Made by a program: the position numbers and the translations under genes
Notes under the pieces: model-generated
What the model was told of the DNA's origin: nothing
The model's database searches: none
The model's input: only the letters and a program-made list of their open reading frames with translations
Assembly: GCA_027924645.1 (NCBI GenBank)
Contig: BSBN01001017.1
Location: 8,520,501 to 8,584,500, forward strand
Reading direction: 5' to 3'
Length of the DNA: 64,000 nt
DNA from: Cunninghamia lanceolata
Lineage: Eukaryota > Streptophyta > Pinopsida > Cupressales > Cupressaceae
Part shown: positions 12,871 through 23,573 of the stretch, piece by piece
Layout: every line of letters starts with the position of its first letter
Numbering within the stretch: position 1 is the stretch's first letter

Positions 12871-13979
12871 GTAGGCCTTACCCTATGGTTCTTGTATTAA
12901 CACTCAACAATATCATGCATCTAATCTTTATTACTTATTATTTTAAATCCTTTCATGCATCATCATGCAAATTTACCCTAGTAAAGATTTATTTACCTGG
13001 TTATTATAGAAAATGACAATGGAGAGGGTTTTGAAGTTACTTACCTAATATCACTTTCCTTTTTGTTTATATGACTGATAACGGGAAAGACTGTAAATGT
13101 GTGGGGTCACTCGTTCCATTCCGTTATGCTGAAGGTCATGATTTGGTAGCAGGTGACTAATAAGGGTTTGACTTTCAGAGCTCTGTAATTCTTGATTAAT
13201 CGCAGGGTAAATGTAAATAACCCTTAGAATTTTACTTTTAAATGGATCAATGGGAAGAATTAGGGTATAGTTTGCTGTTTTGATCTGATCCATCGATCAT
13301 TTTCATGGAGTTCAATAGATGTCGCCGTGTGTTTGATTTGTATTTAAAATCGGCAGGGCTTCATCTACCACTTTAATTGCATTTAATGCTAGGGGTGATC
13401 TTTGAAAGATCAAGGATATTTGAAAATATGACCCCTAATAGATAATATGACCTACCCATCTTGCTTGGGATAATCGTTTACTAAGGATTGAGGTGATATG
13501 GTCAACCTTTGACCAAAAAGATGGATCGGATCATGAAGTTAAGAGTGGGGATACTTCGAAATGTGACCCCCTCTGGGGCTAGATCATGATTGCATCATCA
13601 TGCCATCCACGCTCTTTAGTTATCATGTTTTGGTGACATCATCATCATGTTGAAAAACATGACGGATATTTGGATAAATTACCCTCGGTGGGTCAGGTAA
13701 GTTGATTATGTCATCATTAGGGTGATTTCTTTTAGTCTTTAGAATTGAGTGACATCATCGTCATATTGGTGCATGGTGATATTCACACATGGGTGATATT
13801 TTGTAAGATGATTGATATTAGGAAATATGACCCCCCCATGAATATATGAGGCCCTTGATGGGTAGATACATGTTCCTATTTAATTTTGATGTTCGCGTAT
13901 CGGGTACCTAATGGTTTTTAGGTGATTTTTCTAAGTTCGAGTGATCTTAGTGAATATGACTAATCTTAGGTATATGACC
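12871..13979 (-). other. C LTR upstream U3, non-coding (left copy)
   Basis: No ORF is supported. It contains many short near-repeats of TGACC, GATATT and ATGACCCC type, and is collinear with 62300-63229 from about 13046 on. D is inserted at its left-strand end, using TGACC at 13975-13979. Confidence 0.6.
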
Positions 13980-14475
13980 TGTATACACCTAAAATTGGCT
14001 CAGGTCGAATTAAGTAAATATTTTAATATTTATCTTGATTCCTATTTTCTTCTGTCAATTAAATAAATATTATAAATTTAGTTAATTGGCTCATTATCCC
14101 ATAATTAAATAAAGTCATTTTATTTAATTAAATTCCCTAAATTCTTCTTATGTCTCACATCAATTAAATTCCCTAAATTCTTCTAAAGGTCTAAAGTCCA
14201 AAATCCACCTCACAAAATCCACCTCACCAATCCACCTCATCAATCCAACTCATCTCTTCCACCTCACCATGTTGCACATATAATTAAATATTCTTAATAT
14301 TTAATTAGCTAAATATCCTCCATTTTCCAAAATAAATCTTTAAATCAATTATCCTTCACCAAATGGAATATTTAATTCAATGTTCCCCACTAGCCTTCAC
14401 CAAATTGAATATTTAATTCAATGTTCCCCACTAGCCTTCACCAATTGAATATTTAATTCAATTGTTCCCCATTAT

Positions 14476-14650
14476 TCTCCACCTTGAATTCTTAATTCAA
14501 TTATCATAATCCATTATCCTCCACCTTTAATTCTTAATTCAATTGTCATAATCCATTATCCTCCACCTTTAATTCTTAATTCAATTGTCATAATCCATTA
14601 TCCTCCACCTTTAATTCTTAATTCAATTGTCATAACCCATTATCCTCCAC
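14476..14650 (+). repeat. 42-bp tandem repeats in the D 5' LTR
   Basis: Units contain TTAATTCAATTGTCATAATC and TATCCTCCACC. About four copies plus a divergent last one are seen here, against one fewer in the 3' LTR (about 36155-36300). Confidence 0.75.
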
Positions 14651-14752
14651 TCTGAATTTTTAATTCATCCATCATGAATTAAAGATTCACAAAAAGGAGA
14701 GCCATTGATCTCATCCTTTGATCCTCACCCTCCATTCTATTTTTAGAAATTC

Positions 14753-14760
14753 TATAAATA
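14753..14760 (+). promoter_or_regulatory. D LTR TATA box (TATAAATA)
   Basis: TCTATAAATAGAACC lies about 370 bp before the LTR end, a usual place for a retrotransposon promoter. In the 3' LTR the same place has been changed to a run resembling CTAAAAACAAAA and would not work. Confidence 0.65.
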
Positions 14761-15120
14761 GAACCCTCTTCTAAGCCATTGAGGAGGAACTTCATTTGCA
14801 CAATCACTATACTCAAAATTCTCTCATCTTCTCTTCTCAATTCCATTCTCAAGTCCTCCATTATTGTGTGTTGAATCTCTCATTCAACACAAATAGGTAT
14901 TCTAAGCCATTCTTCCTTTGGCATCTTCAAACGAGCAAGCAAGCAAAAAAGCTTCTGAGGGCTTCTCAAATCAAGATCAAAGCAAGATAGGCAACAATGG
15001 AAAACGACAGGTAAAAAGGGTTGTGAGTATGTTCTTACTCATCTTGGTTTGATTCCTCTTTGCCTTCACATTCTATTGGTGTTTGGGTTTATGTTTTCAT
15101 GTATCTGACTAACACTCATT

Positions 15121-15969
15121 CTCCCTACTTAGGCTCTACTTAGGGGGATTGTATAGATAACCTTATCGAGGCTATGGACGCTTGCTAGCAACAAGGCTCT
15201 ATTCTGGTTACCTATGAGGGATGATCCCAAAATATGTATCTTAACACCAGTTACTCATGTTTTCAACTTACTTTCAATATGAGGATAATTAATCATTTGC
15301 ACACACTTGATCCCTTGCTAGCATTGTTGTAATGATGAACATTATATCATTCATAAAGGTCATAATGCTTATGCTTAGAAAGAGTTAAAATGCTATGTTA
15401 GAATGTGATCACATCACTTGAATCATTTGAATTTGATTGTTTTCTTTGGTGGCAAGTTGTTGTGTGGTTACACAACACGCCCTATTTTGCCCTCGCAAAA
15501 TAAGGACCCAATTTTCTTTCTGCTTTGGCTTGTTTGCTTCTTGCTTTGGGCGGTTGGGTAAAAATCAGTCATGTGAGTCACCTTTGCTAAGATGAGATGC
15601 ATCTCAAGATCAGGTCAATTGCCAAAGTCAATATTTTCTATCATAAACCTCATGGTTGGAAAGAGTACAAAATTCTAAGCAGGTTCGCCTTTTGGATCAC
15701 TCTAATATTGTCTAAGGGTATAGAGTTATGTTGAGTTAAAGTTTGGTCAACCCTGATATTTCCCTTAGTGGGTCATGTGAGGGGGAAAATGAGTGTTAGT
15801 CAAATACATGAAAACATAAACCCAAACACCAATAGAATGTGAAGGCAAAGAGGAATCAAACCAAGATGAGTAAGAACATACTCACAACCCTTTTTACCTG
15901 TCATTTTCCATTGTTGCCTATCTTGCTTTGATCTTGATTTGAGAAGCCCTTTTTACTTGTCATTAGAAC
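15121..15969 (-). repeat. Inverted copy of the D 3' LTR / C LTR / C 3'UTR junction
   Basis: On the minus strand this reproduces 36607-37432. Read on the plus strand, C 3'UTR sequence (15132-15465) is followed by the C LTR start (15466-15770), the target copy GGTCA (15771-15775) and the inverted end of the D LTR (15776-15960). Because it includes the D/C boundary with its target duplication, it must derive from this locus after D inserted. Differences from the source are a few per cent by eye. Confidence 0.8.
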
Positions 15970-18048
15970 AATTTAGGATAGCAGCAGTATATTTCAAGCC
16001 GAAGTGTCAAATATTGCAGGTAATCCTCTTTTTGTTGAAGGAAATGAAATTGTCCCTTGTGGATATGACTCTACTCTTGTATTGGAAAGTTTTACCAATT
16101 GTCCTCATCAGCAGATAACCTCATCCCATGAGAACTACACCTTAGCATGTGAGGAGTCAGCCATGGCTTTCAAAACAAATTATGTTTTCCGTTTTGAAGA
16201 TGAGAATGAGCCATCAATTGAACATGAAGAAGTACATGATTATGAATAGCAGTATCAGGGTAGACATAGTTATAACCTTAGGAATAACTCAAACAAACCT
16301 ACCAGTCCCTTGACTACATCCTTGCCTCCAAATAATTTTAACACTCCACGTGATCCAAAGGCAAGTAATAACCCTAGATTTCCCAAAGTTAATGCTCAAT
16401 ACTTAGCACCACAGAATGCAGTGGTAAAAGATAATAACCAGTCTCCTGAGTCTGACAAGTTGGTCACATACTTAGTAGATGAGATGAAAAAGATCAAAAT
16501 CCATCTATCATTGTTAGAACTACTTAAAATCCTAGCTATCAAGAAGGCGTTCATGAAATCTTTGGATGAACCTACACCAAAAGAAGATAGTCATCCCTCA
16601 AGCCAAACCTTGAATAAGGATCATGTAGCTAAAGATACTAATGTTAAACACAGAACTTCAGCTATTGTCCAAGCTGCTGAAACTTCACATATGATCCTTT
16701 ATAGGGATAAGATTGAGTTGCCTCCATTTCTCCTTACCATAAGGATGTTCAGTAAGAATTTGCATAACTGCTTAGTAGATTCAGGTGCATCTACTAATGT
16801 AATGCCATTATCAATATGGAATGCCTTAGGGTTACATCATGCCAAGTCACTAAAGAAGGTAACATAGATAGATAAAACTGAGGTGAGTGTTGTAGGAGAA
16901 TTAACTCACATTCATATGCAATTAGCATCGGAACCAAGAATTCAATACTACATTGATATCCAAGTAGTAGATATCCCTGATACATATAGAATGTTGCTTA
17001 GTAGGGATTGGTCAATAAAACTTAATGGATACATGTCCACTGATTTCAGTCATATGTGGCTACCTTGGAAAGGGATTCTTAATCAGATCAGGATAGATGC
17101 TGAACCCCAGATGAAACATATGATCACTGAGTATAATAGAACCAATGAGATCATGTATGTAGATGTAGAACCAGGAGTCTATACCATCAGACCCCAAATA
17201 GTCAAGATAGAAGAGATCCTCATGTATGATGTTCATGTTCATAATGATAATCTTCAAGATGATAGAGTGATTATAGAGTCTGATCAAAATTCAGATGATG
17301 ATAAAGAAGTAGATCATTTTAAGAATTTTGAAATGCACTTGTCCAGAGAAATGCAAAGTTGTCGAATGTTAAACATATCTGATGAGAATGTTTTGATTGA
17401 AATATGGTGCAGGTTGCATGATGAAGCACATTCTAAAAAAACTTGTGATACTTGTCTAGACATGATGGAGCTAGAATAGACATGCAATGAGAAGAGATCA
17501 TTATCACCAAAGGTAAGTAGTATAGATAGTTATAGTGATATTGGCTCTTGTTCATCATCTATAGGTACAGAAGAAAATATATATCGAGATGAAAGTTACA
17601 TTCACAATTTAGAAGAGATCCTTGTGTACACTCAGAATACTTCTAAGAATAAAAAGAATATCACCTCAGGCACCGATTGCTTGATTGAATCAGATTATGA
17701 AGTATCTGATGAAGATGGAGATAGTAATTTGACCAAGTTTGAAGAGTTTTTATCAAGACAAATTCAAAGGATACTGCTATAGCATACTTCTCCACATGAT
17801 GCTCTAATTGAAGGATGGTGCAGGTTACATGAAGCACCACATTCAGAGACTACTTGCTCATTATGCTTACATATTTTGAGAAAGTAGATGATGCTTGATT
17901 CAAAGGATCATTCTTTTGATAATAAGGAAGAAAAATAGATATCAGCTTCACATCAACTAGATAGGGTGAAGTTAGAGAAGAATGAGTCACCAAAATTGAA
18001 ATGGATATTAGGTGGTGCAGCCGCCAGAGCTAAAAAGAAAAGAGAAGA
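15970..18048 (+). pseudogene. pro: Copy of element C gag end, protease and linker (left palindrome arm)
   Basis: It carries the C gag C-terminus (SNIAGNPLFVEGNE), the protease catalytic loop DSGASTNVMP (about 16785-16805) and the acidic linker. It ends after GGAAARAKKKRED-like codons just before the aRNH. TAG follows KKVT at 16867, as in the other copies. Unlike 41947-43619 it has no one-base deletion upstream of the protease. There is no promoter, gag core or RT, so it is a fragment. Confidence 0.85.
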
Positions 18049-20085
18049 TCCATTTCAATTTTGGTGACTCATTTTTCTCTAACTTCACCCTATCTAGTTG
18101 ATGTGAAGCTGATATCTATTTTTCTTCCTTATTATCAAAAGAATGATCCTTTGAATCAAGCATCATCTACTTTCTCAAAATATGTAAGCATAATGAGCAA
18201 GTAGTCTCTGAATGTGGTGCTTCATGTAACCTGCACCATCCTTCAATTAGAGCATCATGTGGAGACGTATGCTATAGTAGTATCCTCTGAATTTGTCTTG
18301 ATAAAAACTCTTCAAACTTGGTCAAATTACTATCTCCATCTTCATCAGATACTTCATAATCTGATTCAATCAAGCAATCGGTCCCTTGGGTGATATTCTT
18401 TTTATTCTTAGAAGTATTCTCAGTGCACACCAGGATCTCTTCTAAATTGTGAATGTAACTTTCATCTCGATATATATTTTCTTCTGTACCTATAGATGAT
18501 GAACAAGAGCCAATATCAGTATAACTATCTATACTACTTACCTTTGGTGATAATGATCTCTTCTCATTGCATGTCTATTCTAGCTCCATCATGTCTAGAC
18601 AAGTATCACAAGTTTTTTTAGAATGTGCTTCATCATGCAACCTGCACCATATTTCAATCAAAACATTCTCATCAAATATGTTTAACATTCGACAACTTTG
18701 CATTTCTCTGGACAAGTGCATTTCAAAATTCTTAAAATGATCTACTTCTTTATCATCATCTAAATTATGATTAGACTCTATAATCACTCTATCATCTTGA
18801 AGATTATCATTATGAACATGAACATCATACATGAGGATCTCTTCTATCTTGACTATTTGGGGTCTGATGGTATAGACTCCTGGTTCTACATCTACATACA
18901 TGATCTCATTGGTTCTATTATACTCAGTGATCATATGTTTCATCCGGGGTTCAGCATCTATCTTGATCTGATTAAGAATCCCTCTCCAAGGTAGCAACAT
19001 ATGACTGAAATCAAGGGACATATATCCATTAAGTTTTATTGACCAATCCCTACTAAGCAACATTCTATATGTATCAGGGATATCTACTACTTGGATATCA
19101 ATGTAGTATTGAATTCTTGGATCCGATGCTAATTGCATATGAATGTGAGTTAATTCTCCTACAACACTCACCTCAGTTTTATCTAGCTATGTTACCTTCT
19201 TTAGTGACTTGGCATGATGTAACCCTAAGACATTACACATTGATAATGGCATTACATTAGTAGATGCACCTGAATCTACTAAGCAGTTATGCAAATTCTT
19301 ACTAAACATCCTTATGGTAAGGAGAAATGGAGGTGACTCAGTCTTATCCCTATAAAGGGTCATATGTGAAGTTTCAACAGCTTGGACAATAGCTGAAGTT
19401 CTGTGTTTAACATTAGTATCTTTAGCTACATGATCCTTATTCAAGGTCTGGCTTGAGGGATGACTATCTTCTTTTGGTGTAGGTTCATCCAAAGATTTCA
19501 TGAATGCCTTCTTGATAGCTAGGATTTTAAGTAGTTCTAACAATGATAGACAAATTTTGATCTTTTTCATCTCATCTACTAAGTATGTGACCAACTTGTC
19601 AGACTCAGGAGACTAGTTATTATCTTTTACTACTGCATTCTATGGTGCTAAGTATTAAGCATTAACTTCCAGAAATCTAGGGTTATTACTTGCCTTTGGA
19701 TCAGGTGGAGTGTTAAAATTATTTGGAGGCAAGGATGTAGTCAAGGAACTGGTAGGTTTGTTTGAGCTATTCCTGAGGTTATAACTATGTCTACCCTAAT
19801 ACTACTATTCATAATCATGTACTTCTTCATGTTCAATTGATGGCTCATTCTCATCTTCAAAAGGAAAAACATAATTTGTTTTGAAAGCCATGGCTGACTC
19901 CTCACATGCTAAGGTGTAGTTCTCATGGGATGAGGTTATCTGCTGATGAGGATGATTTGTAAAACTTTCCAATACAAGAGTAGAGTCATATCCACAAGGG
20001 ACAATTTTATTTCCTTCAACAAAAGGAGGATTACCTGCAATATTTGACACTTTAGCTTGAAATATACTGGCTGCTATCCTAATAT
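18049..20085 (-). pseudogene. pro: Copy of element C gag end and protease (right palindrome arm)
   Basis: This is the inverted counterpart of 15970-18003, with DSGASTNVMP near 19250-19280. It has its own substitutions (for example MLLPWRG where the others have MWLPWKG). It carries TAG codons at Gln positions such as KKVT* near 19186. After 20085 it is followed by about 50 bp of inverted D LTR sequence (20087-20135). Confidence 0.85.
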
Positions 20086-20135
20086 GAGTAAGAACATACT
20101 CACAACCCTTTTTCCCTGTCGTTTTCCATTGTTCT

Positions 20136-20815
20136 AACCCACCTTGCTTTTTACATTATTTGTTGAGTGTGTTTTGTCGTAGGCTTCAGGTGCATCTTGT
20201 TGCAAATTGTGACATCAACCTTCATACACAACCTCTTTGGCTCAATCGAATCTCACCGATGAGCTCAAGAGACCTTACAGGTGCAAAATAATATATCATT
20301 TGCCTACTTTGGATTACTAGAAAATTTTTGAAATTTTTTTTACACTATTTGAAAACAAAAAACATTGCCTTAGGTTCTATTTGTTCTCTTATTTTCACAT
20401 TTTAATTTGAAAAAAAAAAAACATTGGAGTTTGTGTTTTTTTCCTTTTAATATTTTTATGTTATTAAATTAAAAAAAAAAAAACTTTGAAATTAAAAAAA
20501 AATAAAAATAAAAAATTTGTTCATTGGGGCTCTGCCCACGCAGGCCCCCCCAACCCCCATACCCCCCTGCAGCCGCCCCCCCCCCCCCCCCCCCCCCCCC
20601 AAACCCCCCACCCCCCCATCCCTCGCCACCACCTGCCAACCCCACACTCCCCACCCTTCCCTCCCCCCGTCTCCACCCTGCAACCCCCCTCCCACAGCAC
20701 CCCCCAAACCCACCCCCCCTCGCACCACCCAACGAACACCCCCACCACCCCTGCTTCCCCCACAACCACCTCCCAGCTGCCTCCCGCCCCACCCCCTGCT
20801 TCTCCCCCGCGCCAC
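20136..20815 (+). other. Element D leader, first part, ending in a C-rich tract
   Basis: Non-coding. It has poly-A/T runs at about 20330-20520, then an abrupt C-rich tract from 20540, including an uninterrupted run of 25 C at 20576-20600. Proline- or glycine-rich ORFs here are composition artefacts. The C-rich tract resumes at 23579 beyond an inserted element. Confidence 0.6.
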
Positions 20816-21888
20816 TGGTGCAGGAGCACCTTGGCAAATTAATATTGCCCTGAACAAATCTTTGAGTTTGATTAAATTTGTATGCTTCCACATTGTAATG
20901 AGGTTTATCAAATCATTTTTATGTGTTTAGGTCATTAGGAGTTTCAAAAATGTAAAATATTGCAAACCATGTAAAGGTTGTCAATGTAAAATTGGAAAAA
21001 AGATGCAAACTTGGAAGGTGAAGATTCATTTGGCTCTTGTTTCACTCTAAATCAGTTATGAATTGAAGAGACATGTTTTAATTCCTTTAAAAGGCCTTGT
21101 AACCATGAAGAATTCGTGGGTGGTTGAAGATTTGAGCATGGAATGAGAAATAACAATGTTTTCCTATATTTTCCTTCAGAAATTTGCTGTCTTTTACTAT
21201 TGTACGGCCCTGTATGGAATTGAATGGATGCCTAATAGATTTAAAATGTTAGATCTTTCAACCACCTTCCATTTGCTTCTTGTCCCATGCATTTTTATTT
21301 AGTTTTGTGAAAGATATGAGTGTTTTATGGACTGTCATTTTCTGATTTTCCCTGCAATAGTCCTGTTGCAGCGTTTGGTATGGTTTTGTACAGATATATA
21401 TATAGGAGCAAGCCATATATGGTTGGAAAGAGAATTGAGTCTACTTTCCATTTCTTTTTGTTGCATCAAATTTTATTAAGATTTAAATAAGTTATGGCAT
21501 TTTTATTAAGGGTAGGTCTACAGAGTTTAATCTTCTAAAAATGCAGTCTGAAAATATGCATGGTACAACTTGGTACAGCCTCACATTGATGCATATAATA
21601 GATGGATGGAAAGATATGTGTTTCTAGTTTACAATTATTTTAGTTTGGTATAATTTCATTAAGTTTTGTGAGAGATATTGCAATTTTTGTGAGGGCAGGT
21701 CTGAACGCTGCCTAGGGTTTGTAGTTTTGGGAAAAGAGTCATAACTTTCTCTCCTACCATTGGATCTTCATAAAAATTGGAGAAAAATATGTATTAATAT
21801 TCTTTTAAACCTAACCAAAGCAATTAGATTAGCTCTTTTATTTGTTAATGTTATTGAGGATAGTTTTGGTCCTCCTACCTCTGCATTA
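20816..21888 (+). repeat. 5' LTR of the short non-autonomous element
   Basis: It starts TGGTGCAGGAGCACC and ends CTCTGCATTA; the end TA instead of CA follows from the target duplication. A TATATATATA run at 21395-21404 could be the promoter; the other LTR has a degenerate version (ACATATACAG). Confidence 0.85.
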
Positions 21889-21891
21889 TAT

Positions 21892-21903
21892 TGGTATCAG
21901 AGC
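21892..21903 (+). other. Primer binding site (initiator Met tRNA type)
   Basis: TGGTATCAGAGC is the standard plant PBS for the initiator methionine tRNA, preceded by TAT after the LTR end. Confidence 0.88.
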
Positions 21904-22501
21904 TGGCGAAAGATTTGGGTGGTGTGTATTTTTTTTTTCTGTCATTGAGAAGATAGGTGAAGAGTGAGAAGATCTTGATTGTGTAGATAGATCACTGAGG
22001 GAGGCAATCTACACCTTTTGGATTTTGTGTTGCTCAGTTGTTTGGTTGCAGGTGCTTGTTCCATCTAGCTGCAAGAAGGATGTTTTCTGAGATTGTGTGT
22101 GGGCAGACAAGATGAGGTCTGTCATGACCATTCTCCAATAGAGATTTGGCTGGAGAAGGATGCATAGAGAAACCACTGAGGAGAGAGTGGTAGGTGCATC
22201 ACCAGGATCTACTGTTGGGTGAGATGAATGGTTTGGTGAGTTGGTTTGTTGTGAAGCAGTGAGAGAGATGAATACCTGAAGAAGCACTTGATGTTGCAGC
22301 CCGAAGAGTACTCCACTGATGGGAGTAGAAGGAGCCTAAGGATGCTCTGTGAAGATGGTAGTTTGTTTTGTTGGTTGGTTGGTCACCATTTCTATAGATT
22401 GGAAGATTATCATTGAGAAGATTGAAGATAAAGACAGAGGAAAGAGACTTTTGTTGCAGATACATTTTCAAGGGACTTAAAAATTTTGTTGGTTGGTTGT
22501 A
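21904..22501 (+). other. Internal region of the short element, non-coding
   Basis: About 600 bp, G/T-rich, with repeated GTTGGTTGGTT motifs (near 22360-22382 and 22487-22498). No ORF of note. No clear polypurine tract precedes the 3' LTR. Confidence 0.6.
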
Positions 22502-23573
22502 TGGTGCAGGAGCACCTTGGTAAATTAATATTGCCCTAGACAAATCTTTGAGTTTGATTAAATTTGTATGTTTCCACATTGTAATGAGGTTTATCAAGTT
22601 ATTTTTATGTGTTTAGGTCATTAGGAGTTTCAAAAATGTAAAATATTGCAAACCATGTAAAGGTTGTCAATGTAAAATTAGAAAAAAGATGCAAACTTGG
22701 AAGGTGAAGAGTCATTTGGCTCTTGGTTCACTCCAAATCAGTTATGAACTGAAGAGACATATTTTAATGCCTTTAAAAGACCTTGTAACCATGAAGAATT
22801 CGTGGGTGGTTGAAGATTTGAGCATGGAATGAGAAAAAATAATGTTTTCCTATATTTTCCTTCAGAAATTTGCTGTCTTTTGCTATTGTACAGCCCTGTA
22901 TGGAATTGAATGGATGCCTAATAGATTTCAAATGTTAGATACTTCAACCACCTTCCATTTGCTTCTTGTCCCATGCATTTTTATTTAGTTTTGTGAAAGA
23001 TATGAGTGTTTTATGGACTGTCATTTTCTGATTTTTCCTGCAATAGTCATGTTGCAGTATTTGGTACAGTTTTGTACAGACATATACAGGAGCAAGACAC
23101 ATATGGTTGGAAAGAGAATTGAGTTTACTTTCTATTTATTTTTGTTTCATCAAATTTCATTAACATTTGAATAAGTTATGGCATTTTTAATGAGGGTAGG
23201 TCTGCAGAGTTTAATCTTCTAAAAATGTAGTCTGAAAATATGCATGGTACGACTTAGTATGGCCTCACATTGATGCATATAATAGATGGATAGGAAGATA
23301 TGTGTTTCTAGTTTACAATTATTTTAGTTTGGTATAATTTCATTAAGTTTTGTGAGAGATATTGTAATTTTGGTGAGGGCAGGTCTGAACGCTGCCTAGG
23401 GTTTGTAGTTTTGGGAAAAGAGTCATAACTTTCTCTCCTACCATTGGATCTTCATGAAAATTGGAGGAAAAATATGTATTAATGTTCTCTTAAACCTGAC
23501 CAAAGAAATTGGATTAGTTCTTTTATTTGTTAATGTTATTAAGGATAGTTTTGGTCCTCCTACCTCTACATTA
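22502..23573 (+). repeat. 3' LTR of the short non-autonomous element
   Basis: About 1,072 bp, matching 20816-21888 with a few per cent difference by eye. It ends CTCTACATTA and is followed by GCCAC. Confidence 0.85.

Larger units (their letters stand above)
13980..15120 (+). repeat. Element D 5' LTR (last ~12 bp missing)
   Basis: It starts TGTATACACCTAAAATTGGC like the 3' LTR and matches it up to GACTAACACTCATT. The terminal TTCCCCCTCACA of the 3' LTR is absent, replaced by the rearranged block. An internal array of 42-bp units at about 14476-14650 has one unit more than the 3' LTR. Confidence 0.88.
15970..20085. repeat. ~2 kb palindrome of element C gag-protease sequence
   Basis: The left arm 15970-18003 and right arm 18049-20085 are inverted copies separated by a 45-bp spacer (18004-18048). 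Both derive from the C region at about 41400-43450. The spacer is the further continuation of C after the left arm, and the switch to the right arm occurs at the shared bases ATCCA. The arms differ by a few per cent; the left arm is closer to the C copy at 41400-43450 than the right arm. Confidence 0.88.
20816..23573 (+). mobile_element. Short non-autonomous LTR retrotransposon (2,758 bp)
   Basis: Two direct repeats of about 1,073 bp (20816-21888 and 22502-23573) flank only 613 bp. The target duplication GCCAC is perfect (20811-20815 and 23574-23578). An initiator-Met-tRNA-type PBS, TGGTATCAGAGC, starts 3 bp after the left LTR. No coding capacity is visible in the internal part. It is inserted in the C-rich leader of D and would depend on enzymes of other elements. 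Confidence 0.88.

Noticed and set aside
14679..14990. Short ORFs inside the D LTRs (14679-14990, 36312-36638)
   Set aside because: About 60 codons, overlapping on both strands, with no conservation beyond LTR identity.
15000..15960. A foldback DNA transposon with inverted repeats at 15000-15120 and 15780-15960
   Set aside because: The repeats are the D LTR end in both orientations, and the middle matches C sequence at 36786-37432; a rearrangement explains it without a new transposon.
20469..20930. Several long proline- or glycine-rich ORFs on both strands
   Set aside because: They arise from the C-rich low-complexity tract in the D leader; all frames are open because stops are A/T-rich.
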